Assembly (NCBI RefSeq): GCF_910596095.1
Contig: NC_056554.1
Location: forward strand, 8,104,001 to 8,168,000
DNA from: Thunnus maccoyii
Lineage: Eukaryota > Chordata > Actinopteri > Scombriformes > Scombridae
Length of the DNA: 64,000 nucleotides
Direction of reading: 5' to 3'
The notes below the pieces were generated by a model. It did no database searches and had not been told where the DNA came from. It worked only from the letters and a program-made list of their open reading frames with translations. Below are positions 53,081-64,000 of the stretch, piece after piece (position 1 is the first letter of the stretch; each line of letters starts with the position of its first letter). Made by a program: the position numbers and the translations under genes.

Positions 53081-56000
53081 TTTTTTTTTATGTAAAAACA
53101 ACCATGGACACAAATTATCATTCAAAGCAGAGTATTTTATATGTTTTAAAACATGTCTGCAGGGGATCTTTAAAAATGATTACCAGTAGAAAAACCCATC
53201 ACATTAGAGCCATCACTGTGTGTAGAAATATCACCATTACTAGATAGAAACATCATCATTGGAGTAAAAATATTTTCACCGAGGGTAGAAATTGTATCAC
53301 ATAGTGCATAGAAATGTTATTACCAGAAGAAATGTAATCCGGGTAGCAAATGACCACGATAAGGGATGTAGGTTGGGAATAGGTTTGACCTCTGTGGGTT
53401 TTACTATTCAATGAGTCAGTTAATCTATTCTGAGCTGAGTGAGGATGAAACTGTACTAAAAACATTGTAGAATTTATTAAGCTCTGAGTGTGTTTTTGTC
53501 ATTCTGCAAACTTTATATGTATGCAGGGTGATCATGGGACATGTTCGGGTCTATCTTGAAATTTTGGGGAACATTGTTGCAGCCAGCAGCTACCTCAGCA
53601 GGAGCTCAGAGAGAAAACACACAAAAACAGACTTTCTGCTCAGCTCGGCCCAGCGGCACATCCTGCCAGCCTGCGCCGCTGAACTGTTTTACAAAGCTCA
53701 GATTGCATTTTTGACCATAGTAAACGCTATAGACCTGAGCTGACAGGACAGGAGACCCAATACAAGAAAGGTCATGGCGTGCCTGTTTTATTAACTAAAA
53801 AAATCATACAATGTGCCTCATATTCTAAATTTAAAATTAGGGCATCAGCAAAAATGTATCTGTATTAGTGAGTCACAAGATGATCATACTAAAACTATTC
53901 CTGTAAACTGCATGTCACGAGAGGCTCTACTTTTATCGTCCCAGTTAAAAGAGAAACTGAATTTTGTCAGGCCTGCAGTCGGAACGGGAAAACAGCAGCA
54001 GATGAAGCCAAAAAATGTAGAATAGTCCAATTTTCTTACAGTCAAATGTGTTGTTGGATTTATTCTCATCAAAAATTGATGATAGTTGTTTATTATTATC
54101 TCCCAAACCAATGTGAAAGCAGCAGAGCCGCAGAACAGCAGCACGCCTAATTGCTGTTTTGAAAATGAATCAACACGCTCAGCTCCAGTACGCTTATCTT
54201 GGTGCTGAATCCTCGAAACAGCTCAACAAAAAAATAATCAATAGGAAAGCACTCACATCAAGTAATTAATAGATAGACGTTGCGTGCAAACAACATCCAG
54301 CATGCAAGCTAGCACCAGCATTTCTAATTGCTATTTTAACCATGCAAAAGGAATATTCATACAACAATATAGCCATGCGTGATGAGCTCTGTCCTTGATG
54401 TTTCAATCAGTGGCTTCCAGCAGTTGTGGCTTTACAAAGAACTGCTGAGTGGCTTCAAATAACTCTGTCGGGCCCTAAAGGATGTTGTGTGAGCTTAGTG
54501 TTAGTGTTAAATCTCCTGTACCTGCACGAAACACCATCCTGCTGGCTGGCGTTAGCATTTAAGCATCTCTAAAACCCACGAAACACCCTGCAGATAGAAG
54601 ACAAGCACTACAGACAACGTAAGTGAATCAGGCTCTGTTGCACAGAGGAACAGATGGTGTGCTGATGCAGAGTGGGATAACAGGAGGAAATAAATGTTGT
54701 TAGAGATTGTAGGTAAAATGTTATTGTGAATGATCAGTTCATGTGCTTGTAGTCTATTAAAAAGTCAGAAATGATCCTTATTGCAGACCATCAAATGGTG
54801 AATCTTTTTTGTAGCCTTGAAACAAGGGTTTCTTTCAGTTTTGCATCTTAACATGTGTCCAGTGTTTGCTATCAGCCCACTGGATGCTGGTTAACAGGTC
54901 AAAAGTGTGTTTTTGTAGTTCCTCTGTTTCTATGGACTGCTATGAAATGCGTAATGTTCCCACTGCTGTCTGCTGAAGAACAAAAATACACCGCTGCTAG
55001 TGTTTCATAATGCACTCAAAAGTGGGCCATTTTCACTGCTAACAATGAGAAGATTAGAAGGAAAACATGCCATCAGACATATGCGTTATAAAATCTTAAA
55101 TACCACCTCATAAAACAGAATAGAGTGAAGAAGATTTAAGGAGATGCTGTTTCAGCCTTATGGAGGTGCACAAAGACAGTAAAGTAAGCTTTTAAATGTG
55201 AAAACTCATGTTCAAAAAGCCTCTTTTCATTGAATAGGAACATTTTTAAACATTTCCATTCTGTAACACTTTAACTCACTTACTGTAAACATCTTGTCAC
55301 ACCAACAGATCATTTTATTTCAATACAATCACAGTGATGAATGGATTCGCTTGTGGGGAAGAAGTAAATTCATGTGAATCTTTCACATCAACTCTGGTAA
55401 CTTATTAGCTGTGTCGCACCATCCACTCTTATGCACCCAGCTATGTCGGAGTATAAACTGCTCCAAAAGAAGCATAGTTTGCAGACAGATATGACAGGAG
55501 TGGCACAAATATAGCTCTTGAATAAACTCTGTGAAGTTATTGTCATTTTTGTGTAAGCCGGCCTTAATTTTAGACAAAAAAAGGCAGCAAACAAACAAAC
55601 AAAGCAACAAAAATAATAATAAAACATTAGCTTGAATGAGGAATGCTAACAGTGCTCAGTGACTGTTTTCTGTTACAATAACTCAGTGGTTAAATATAAC
55701 TGTTGCTGAACAGTGTGGGCACATGTAACAATTATGGAATAATGTTAAATGCTAAAACATAGTCTAACAGTAGCAAAAGTAGAGAGGAAACATAAAGTCA
55801 GTAATATTTACAGTATCTAAAGTTTGCTTAGATACTGTTAATACTTTCAGTTAGAACTGTGTGTAATGAGAAAAAAGAAAACTATTGTAGTGTTCTGTAT
55901 GTAACCCTAACAGACGAATGTTGCAGAAATAGTGATTCATGTAGTGAAAATGACCTCGAGTTACTGTTTCTGACAAAGAGCCCTCCATTAATCAGGCGCA

Positions 56001-56259
56001 TTTCCTTGCTTGGTTATTACATCTTTAGGCCATAATGTGAATACTCTACTGTACTTGTCAGAAATGACAAATATGTAACATGTTAACCTGCATGAGAAGA
56101 TATGATGTTTGTGTGTGTTTTCATTTTTTAAATTTGTCTAGCATGTGTGTGTATCCACATTATAGTAATGGCCGTATGGCAGGCTTTGTTTTAAATGTGC
56201 TGTTTACTGTAAAACAGTCACCTTCTCATACAGATTGTATGTGGGAGATTGGATGACTG

Positions 56260-56266
56260 TGAGTGT

Positions 56267-56337
<71 letters not shown>

Positions 56338-56341
56338 TGTG
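56260..56341. repeat. (GT)n microsatellite
   Basis: GT run with occasional GA interruptions. Confidence 0.95.
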
Positions 56342-56455
56342 TGGAAGGGAGAGGCCAGCTGGATGGGCCTGGTATTGGGTTACAGAAGGCATGGAGTAGT
56401 TTTTGCTCTATGACTGTCTCAGATCAATTAAAAGGGAAAGAGGGAGAGAAAGTGA

Positions 56456-56472
56456 GGGGGGGGGGGGGGGGG
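56456..56472. repeat. poly-G tract
   Basis: About 16 or 17 uninterrupted G within a purine-rich stretch (56,430-56,590) that ends in a 17-base A run. Confidence 0.9.
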
Positions 56473-58759
56473 TAGAAATGGAGTGGATAAGCAAAGAGGA
56501 AATGAGTGGACATTAAGTTGACAGGTGGAGGAGGAAGAGTGGGAGGAGGAGCGATGGTGAGATAAGAAAAAAAAAAAAAAAAAAAGCCAGAGGATATTGC
56601 AGAGGAGAGGATGTAATGAAACGGCTAGCGATGCAATAAGCACAACCACTGCTGTGTCACGGAAGAAAGAGTTGATTCTTAAAGGAATACGCTGATGCTC
56701 GGGCAAATAAGCTCTTTGATTGAATCACCACAAGTTTCACCTTTGCGGGCGTTCACTATTAAATATTCTCTTGTGTCTCGGAGGCAGTAAACAAAGAAAA
56801 TCAAATACTGGACATGCAGAGGTGACGTGTTGTGAGCCAGTCCAGAATATCTGAGAAAAAGTGTATTTTGTTGGACATAATCGCCTTAATCAAGGACTAG
56901 GAGATGTGAGAATTTGTTTTTTCATTAATCACATTTCCTTGTCTGTGACGAGCAGCAGCAGCAGGAAAACACTGTGTGATGTAGCCTATATGCTGCAGAG
57001 CAAACCGACAAATTATTATTCAACAAGTGAGCGTTACAAAGCCGCTAATCAAATGTCGAGGATGTCTCCAGCTGGGATAACCGTCTCCCATATTTGTTTA
57101 CGAACTGTCTCCAATTTGTGTTTGCATTTCAGGCTGCAAATATTGCTCTCAGGGGATCATTTTAATATCTAAAGTGCCTGCTAGTCATGCGGTCAAGGAG
57201 AATTTGGATTTTTTGGAAAGAAGAGAAGAGGTAACTCAAACAGCTGTGAAAGTCTGGTTTTATTTATGCTCATGGAAATCTATTTATTGATAGTGATTCA
57301 GCTGATTATAGGGAGAGTAAACAACAAAAATTACAGCCAACGCATCGTACAGCTATGAACCACAGCCTGTAACACCCAGACAGTCTCTAACCAGTATGCT
57401 GTGTGGTGGAAACGTGTATTATTAGAAACATTGGATTATTTAAAGATGGGCTTAGCACGCCTCTTAATCTTTTGCCATGACTTATCCTCCTCTCACAGCC
57501 TTTGTCACAGAGAGAATGGGACTTTTCTGTCTATGCATCCATTGAATACAGTGCATAAAGACTTTCTGCCATGTTTTGAAATCTACTGCCATCAAAAACA
57601 CAATGCTGTTGTAAAAGGTCTTCAGATACAGTAACTGTCACTTTCATTGTTTTTCATTAATGAGTTTTACTTCACCGATTTATATTTTTTCAGATGGTAG
57701 ATGTCTTATTGTAATTTGGAATCATAATCATAATAATTACGTCCTGTTTTAAGGTATTTTACACCTGTGTTTTTAACCAAACTTTTGTTAAACTAGAAGT
57801 CAGTAAGCACAAACTTCCATCAACACTGAACCTAAAGACAGCTTCTTTTTAGGTGAAATTGATTTCGCAGGAATCTTAAATGTCACTATTTTTGACATAA
57901 TATCTCTTAAAATCAATGAGCTTTAACTGAAGGTCCATTTACTAGCTTTTTTTCAGCGCTTTCAACACCATCTCACATTCTTCATTCTTCATAGCAAACT
58001 GAAGTTGGTACAGTTCTCCCTGCTGCATACGACCACTTGTTATCATGTGACCGAGGTTCCACACTTACAGTACGTCATGTGATAACAACTTCAATTTGCT
58101 GATGAGGAGTGTGAGATGTGGCTGAAAGCTCCAATAGAAGCCAGTAAGTAGACCTTGAAGCAGCCTGAATTGATTTTTTCCTCCTTTGTAGGCAGTGGAA
58201 CAAGCTGTTCAAACAACACTGACATATTATCACCTTACAGTATAATGTAGATATGACTAACATGTTAGCAATGAGTTACTTATTTACACATCCAGCAGAT
58301 ATGGAGAAACATTAGCACACATTTACAGTTGTTTCTCTGGCATCCTGATGAATGTTACTTCCCTTTTAGGTCTATTGTAGTCTCAGCCAACTCCTAAGAA
58401 ACATAATTAGGTCTTTAGCTGCTAAATCCTCCTCTATGTTCACTAGCTAGTTACTAACTTTGTCTGTCTGTTGTTTGGTGCTGGCAAGTAGTGTGCGGTG
58501 GTTTGTTTGAGCTTTGTCGCTGCTGGAAACGAGGTTGATAAAGCAGTGAGACTGAACCAAATTGGAGGCTGTAAAACCAAAACAACTTGCTGAAAGACAC
58601 TAACACTGTGTAGAGGTGAAGGGACCCGCAATCAGGTGATAATTCTCTGTGGGGTTGTCACTACAAGCATCCCCTTTCACATTACACATAGTCATTTGAT
58701 CTATTAATAATATAAAAAATATTGATTAGTGCAGCTTTAACCTTACCTTAACCTTGTTA

Positions 58760-58835
58760 GTTTGCCACAACTGTGATCTTTCCCTAACCTTAACCATACT
58801 GTAGTTGCCATTCGCAGATATTGTAGAAAGAAATT
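58760..58835 (+). repeat. short dispersed repeat R2, copy 2
   Basis: Matches 50,220-50,290: 'tctttccctaaccttaacca', 'tactgtagttgccat', 'gcagatattgtagaaa'. Confidence 0.5.
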
Positions 58836-60008
58836 ATCCGTCTGTCTGTGTTCTGTCTGAAGATAGAGTTAAACATTTTGGAAGCTTGTGCCATTATGAT
58901 TACATCCTCTTTTTATGTACTCAAAATGTCTCATCTGTGCATCTTTGCCCAACAAATAAAAAAAAAAAGTTGTCACTCTCTCAAAACCTAGACGTCAGTC
59001 ACAAACTTCCATCAATACTGAATTCCTGTAATTTTAGGTGAAACTTTTTTTGAAAAGTTTTTGAACCTGCAAACATTCAATAGATCATGGGATTTCGTCT
59101 CTATTTTCATTATTTTAGTGAGTGGAGTGCAAATTCCAGATCCAGATCAGTATCAAAATGTAATGACTTGTTTCTTGGCCCAAGACCGATCTGTCCACCA
59201 AATGTCATAAAAATCTGTTCATATTATGGCAAGATCTCCTGCTGTCAGACAGACAGGCTGACAGAGAGGCATAAAACACCTCATCCTCGACAGAGAACAC
59301 AAACATGTCCATTATGTGTCCATTTTTGTCAGCAGGACAGACTTGATTATCAGTAACAGACTGTACATACAACTCTATTCACATGTTGTATGCTAATAAT
59401 ACCCAGCCGGTCTCATTACCCATTCCCAGTACCATCACCAAGTGACGACTTCCAAGTATTTCCTGCTCTAATTTAAAGCAGCGGGATGATTCGTCCTGTT
59501 CTTTCTCAGCAGGTAAATTGCTGCTTACTCCTCAGTCTTCTTGAAAATCTGAGGATGGGAGACAGGAGGGGGATGTAGTCAATCACATGTGATAACATCC
59601 CCCCTCATTTTCCTTTCTAATCACTCTGTTTATGAGCGGGATAATGGATAATGGTGTACATGTTTGTCATGATGTGGACAGAACGTGTGTTATTAGGCGG
59701 ATTAGATTATTTAGAGATGGACTTACAGCACGTCACTTAAACCCCTTAAGGTGATATTTATACTGCCCTGACTTCTCTCAATTCTCTGCTGTAGTTCCCG
59801 TATACTATTTATAACCGTGTTTCTCTTGCTTTCCTTCTTTATCTGCCTCTTTCTCCCCTTTCCCCTCCCTCCCCATCCTCTCTTCCTCTCTGCGTCACTG
59901 TGTCTGTGCATTGAGCATGAGTGTGTGTGCTTAATGACAGAGGTGCAGAGGCGGCTCGGATGGTAGCTAAAACAGAAGCTGTCCTCCTTGCTTTCTGTGA
60001 CTCTCTGT

Positions 60009-60011
<3 letters not shown>

Positions 60012-60051
<40 letters not shown>
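60012..60051. repeat. (CA)n microsatellite
   Basis: About 20 CA units. Confidence 0.95.
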
Positions 60052-60055
<4 letters not shown>

Positions 60056-60315
60056 TCAGACCCAAACAGAATAACTGTTATTTAAAGACTAGAGCTGTAC
60101 TCGCTCATTTAACAAAAAGAAAAAGCCTTGGAGAGATAGATGGGTGGAGGAGAGGAAGGAAAAGATGGAGGGAGTGACGAAGGGGAGGGAGGGAGGGAGG
60201 GAGGAGAAGGGAGGCACCTAGTGATGGAAAGATGAGAGGACGAGGAAGGGGATGATGTCATCTTTTAACCCCATACCACTCCCCTCTCCTCCCTCCTGTT
60301 TCCTCCCGAGATTCT

Positions 60316-60450
60316 CTCATCTCCTCTCCTCTCCTCTCCCCTCCTCTCCTCTCCTCTCCTCTCCTCTCCTCTCCATTCCTCTCCTCTCCTCTCCTCTCTT
60401 CTCCTCTCCTCTCTTTTCCTCTTCTCTCCTCTCCTTTCCTCTTCTCTCTT
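60316..60450. repeat. (CTCCT)n pyrimidine array
   Basis: Pentamer CTCCT repeated with scattered variants; a shorter block recurs at 60,582-60,602. Strand-asymmetric polypyrimidine, source of false Ser/Leu- and Arg/Glu-rich ORFs. Confidence 0.92.
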
Positions 60451-62439
60451 TCTGTCTCTCTCCAGCAGCTCTATATTTAGATTTGTGCAGCTGTGTGTGT
60501 TTGTGTTTTGATGCTGTTGCAGAGTGTTTGGCACTGCTCATTCTTATATGTTGCTGCTCCTTTTACCAAATCCACCCCGCTCCTCTCCTCTCCTCTCCTC
60601 TCTCACCATCTTTTCTACGTCACATGCTGTTTTTTTTCCTCTCTATGTTTCAGGTTGCTTTTTCCCCCCATCTTTTCCTCCTCTATGTATTTAAAGGATC
60701 AGTCTGATGATAATCTATACTCTATATTTGTCTTACAGTCAACAAATCCCATGTGCAGACCTGAACTAACGATCAATTGATCCTGCTAAGAAATGTAGCC
60801 AAAAGCCTGATGTAGCTTCTTTCTCTGTGTCATAGTTGTCTAAAAACTATTAAATACACAGTAATGAGCTACACTGTTGAACTGGATGACATGTTCTTTA
60901 ACTGCTGTGATTATGGGCACTGAATTTTATTTTGAGTTAATTCCACACCCACCCCACTGCTGTAAATACTCACTAGTGCACCAAATGTGTGTTAATCGGC
61001 AGCTGAAAATAGTCCCCAACAAACAACACTGTTTATTCATGTTTTGGTAACGTTTTGTAAAAACTACAGTGCCCAGTTGTCCTAGAAAATTAAAGTAAAT
61101 GAAACTATGTATTTGTGAAGTGTTTTTATCTTCACTAGGAGTGGTTGGTCTTTGGGCTGAGTGCCACAGACAGGGAAGGGAAGTTGGAAAGTAATGAGAG
61201 ATATTTGTTTCTCATGGGATTTTGTTGATAATAAGAAAATATAGCACACTGCCAGCCTTATTCTTTACACCTAAATGTAGGGCTTTTATTCAGATATACA
61301 GATTGTTGTAGAAGTCATTCTTTTTATGGTTTTGTTGGTACACAACTGCATATAAATGCAATATTCTGGCATTTTAAATTCTCTGTCTGTAGAGGATAAA
61401 GTTCAGACAGTAGAATCATTTGGACTGTTTTAGGAGATACTATTGAAAAACTGGGATGATTCATCTGTTTACATCACATTAATACACTGCTCCAGGAGAG
61501 AAAAATATGGGTGAAGGGAACTTATCCAAACAGGGATAGAAGGAATTTTTATTGCAACACACACAAGGAGTTGCTTGTTTTGTGATACAAGCTTCTCAGT
61601 GTAATATCTACTAGACTAAAGGATTTTTTTTTATCTTCCTCTTAGCCAGGGCTGGGGAACTATTGTTAACGTGGGTCTGTAAAGCCCAAAGAGTCTTTGT
61701 ATGTGCAAGACTTGACATGCAGGATGGACATCTGTTAATGGCTAACACATTTATGTCTTTTAATTTATGTCAATTAATGAGTGACAAAACTGCAGAGCAA
61801 ATTGCTTAACTGAAGATCTTTCTGATGTAATTCAATCTCATATATCATGATTTCCACTGTAACACTTACTATGAAATCAAGTTTTAGTTCAAGTCCTCAG
61901 TTACAGGTAACATGAAAATCCATTGTTTATTTAAACATAGTGTTGAGAGCAGCTTTAAAAAAGAAAATGTAGAGCTGTAAATTATTCAGGTAATAACTGA
62001 AGAGAAACAAAAGACAAAAAATGAATATTTAATTATTCTTTGTGGATATGCATTTTGATTCTTTATCTGCACAGCCATATGAAGAACTATAGAAATTCAA
62101 AGAAGAATACAAAACTCCAAGCACTGTGCATCAGCACTGATAGCTTAACATAATAAATGAAATAATAACATTTATAAATCAGGCGTGTATACCTGCCTTT
62201 CTTATTTATTCTTTATTTCATATTTAGTTGCATTTATGATCATGGTAACTTCAATTTTTGTGTGCCATGTGGAGGAGGCCTCCATTCAAAAAGATTATAA
62301 ACCTCAACCTTTTAGACCTCTTGATTTTTTTTTGTCTGTATTTTAAACTCGAAAATCATTGAGGGCAAAGCCATTTACAATGACGTCGAGCAAGAAAGAA
62401 GACAGTCAATTAACACAAACATATAAATACAACTAATAA

Positions 62440-64000
62440 ATAAAGTAACAACAAAATCAGTTAAAGCAGGTACAAACAGAGTTGTAGTGTGTTTCAGGTC
62501 GATGGTGCAAATATGTCAAAAGCAGTTCTTTCAAGCTGTGTATGAACACGAGGAACATGGAGTGTAAGTCATTAGTCCTAGTGTAATGTGGTCCAGTGGA
62601 CCAAACTATCATGGAAGTAATATAAGAAGGTAGCTTTCCAATAAGGGCCTTGTAAATAAACAAATACATATACAAATCCTGCCTCTCAGAGAGAGAGGAC
62701 CACCCAACCTTTAGTACAGGATGCAGTGATGAGTGTTGTAAACATTTTGAGTAATGAACCTGAGTACAGAATGGTAGACAGCATCAAGGGGCTTTAAAGT
62801 CGCAACTGAAGCATGCCTGTACAAGATGTCGCCATAGTCTAAAACTGATTGCCTTAGTTTACTCACCAAATTTGATCATTAGAGTAAAGATGAATATTAT
62901 ATCCAGTTACAACAGAAACAATACCTTTTACATAAAGAGCAAACAGAACAGGACCAAGGACTGAGCCTTGTGGGACACCTTTTGCAACCTGAACAAATTC
63001 AGATTTAACAGATCCTATTAATTCACACTGCTGACTCACATAGGCAGCCTTCCAAACCGTGGGAACTGTACCAGATAAGACAGAAAGGTTAAAAATATAT
63101 GTTATGTACTGTAGCTTACTACAATTGGGGCCGCTAGCTTCTAAGAAGTAAGGATCAAGTTTATCCTCGCCAACTGAATATTTCAAATCCAATGCTAATA
63201 AGGTAGTGGCTATGTCATCGGAAGAGAAGAGCTGTAGCGTAAAACGAGGCATTGGCATCGTCTGAGAGTCAGGAGAAGTAGTGGGCAGAGGGGGTCCTGT
63301 AAAAGTTTCTTGAAAGATGTTGCCAGCAGCTAAAAACTTTTTATTAAAAGCACCACAAATCTCTTTATAATCTGATATTGAGGATCCATCAGCTGACGTG
63401 AGAGGAGGAAATGAGAGTGAAGACTTACGGTTCAGAGAATTCACTGCCTTCCAAAATTTTGATGGATTTGAATATGAATTTGGAATTAAAAGCAAATAAT
63501 AATTAGCTTTAGCCTTCCTTATTGCGACGGTGCATTTATTTCTAAGGTGTCTGAAAGTAAGCCAGTGACCAGGCTCGCCAGTAAGCCTGGCAAGAGCTCA
63601 GGCTTTATTTCTCTCTTTCGGCAAGGATGAGATTTCAGCAGAGAACCAGGGACTTGACCTGTTCTGCACCCTATGTTTTTTAAAGGGTGCAAGCTTATCA
63701 ACTACAGAATTAAAAGACTTACAAAAGTGGTCAAGAGCTAAGTCAACATCAGGGATTTTAAAAGTATCATGATTGTCACTTTCACAGAGATCAGACAGAA
63801 AGGCTTTCTCAACAAATGTTTAAAATTCCTACTAATCACCATGCAAGGGCATTATTTTTCTATATTTGTATTTCTAATACAAGCTATCAGACAATGATCA
63901 CTAAAACCAAGCTCAATACTCCCGATTTAGTGATTTTGTCATTTCTATTAGTTAAAATTAAGTCAATTAAAGTCGATTTGGAGAAGTCATTTAAGTTTAG
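62440..64000 (-). mobile_element. L2-like LINE, internally deleted, running off the window
   Basis: Read on minus from 64,000: an endonuclease/linker part, NSYSNPSKFWKAVNSLNRKS (about 63,420-63,475), SSISDYKEICGAFNKKF, DLKYSVGEDKLDPYFLEASG, then PTVWKAAYV joined directly to ELIGSVKSEF and KGVPQGSVLGPVLFALYV. The RT segments that normally lie between these (including the first catalytic Asp) are missing. The YADD box reads YSND. A second gap follows, and the C-terminus (RQDLYMYLFIYKALIGKLPS, about 62,620-62,680) resumes in another frame. Clearly inactive. The 5' part lies beyond the window. Confidence 0.75.

Larger units (their letters stand above)
46426..64000 (+). other. ppp2r5b: first intron of ppp2r5b (incomplete)
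   Basis: Begins with a strong donor and reaches the window end without a B56 exon on the plus strand. Outside the repeats listed separately I see no gene: frames in 46.4-48.2, 48.5-52.6, 53.2-56.2, 56.7-59.9 and 60.8-62.4 kb are short and unrelated to known proteins. Confidence 0.65.

Noticed and set aside
60252-60707. 151-aa Ser/Leu/Pro-rich ORF and its reverse-strand Arg/Glu mirror
   Set aside because: Translation of a CTCCT pyrimidine array.
1-64000. CRISPR arrays, operons, tRNA or rRNA genes
   Set aside because: None seen. The regular short repeats are eukaryotic micro- and minisatellites, and the tRNA-like stretches are SINE heads without a foldable complete tRNA.

Overview
The window is vertebrate nuclear DNA, almost certainly from a teleost fish and probably a percomorph. 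The evidence is compact split genes, several repeat families I recognise as common in fish genomes (L2-like and I-like LINEs, hAT-type MITEs, tRNA-like SINE cores), dense CA/GT microsatellites, and three adjacent genes whose human orthologues sit close together on 11q13 (ARL2, BATF2, PPP2R5B). There is no bacterial-style gene organisation.

Layout. 1-11 kb is repeat-rich and holds a solo LTR nested in a TIR element, I-like and L2-like LINE debris, and decayed duplicates of an immunoglobulin-superfamily (IgSF) gene. 11.2-12.7 kb holds the best copy of that IgSF gene (+): V-type Ig exon, linker exon, transmembrane exon and short cytoplasmic tail; no leader exon is convincingly seen. 15.5-21.7 kb is a 15-exon non-coding snoRNA host gene (+) recognised as SNHG1 (UHG), because its introns carry U25, U26 (x2), U27 (x2), U29, U30, a probable U22, U31 (x3) and one unassigned C/D candidate. 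22.1-26.1 kb is arl2 (-), complete in five coding exons (184 aa) and convergent with snhg1. 26.4-32 kb is intergenic with LINE remains. 32.4-38.6 kb is batf2 (+), three coding exons for a 457-aa bZIP protein, with an ISRE-like site about 365 bp upstream of its ATG. 44.9-46.4 kb is the CpG-rich 5' end and first coding exon of ppp2r5b (+). Everything after 46,425 appears to be its first intron, more than 17.5 kb long, ending in an L2-like LINE that runs off the window.

Functional links. snhg1 supplies guide RNAs for 2'-O-methylation and processing of rRNA. arl2 encodes a small GTPase of tubulin folding and lipidated-cargo release. batf2 encodes an AP-1-type bZIP factor that is interferon-inducible in mammals. 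ppp2r5b encodes a B56 regulatory subunit of PP2A. They do not form one pathway; what links arl2, batf2 and ppp2r5b is conserved microsynteny. The most notable features are the lineage-specific multiplication of snoRNAs in snhg1, an unassigned C/D snoRNA candidate with a 12-nt match to 18S rRNA as I recall it, triplicated IgSF transmembrane exons, and clean nested transposon structures with target-site duplications. All homology calls come from reading translations and from memory of the families; no database search was run.
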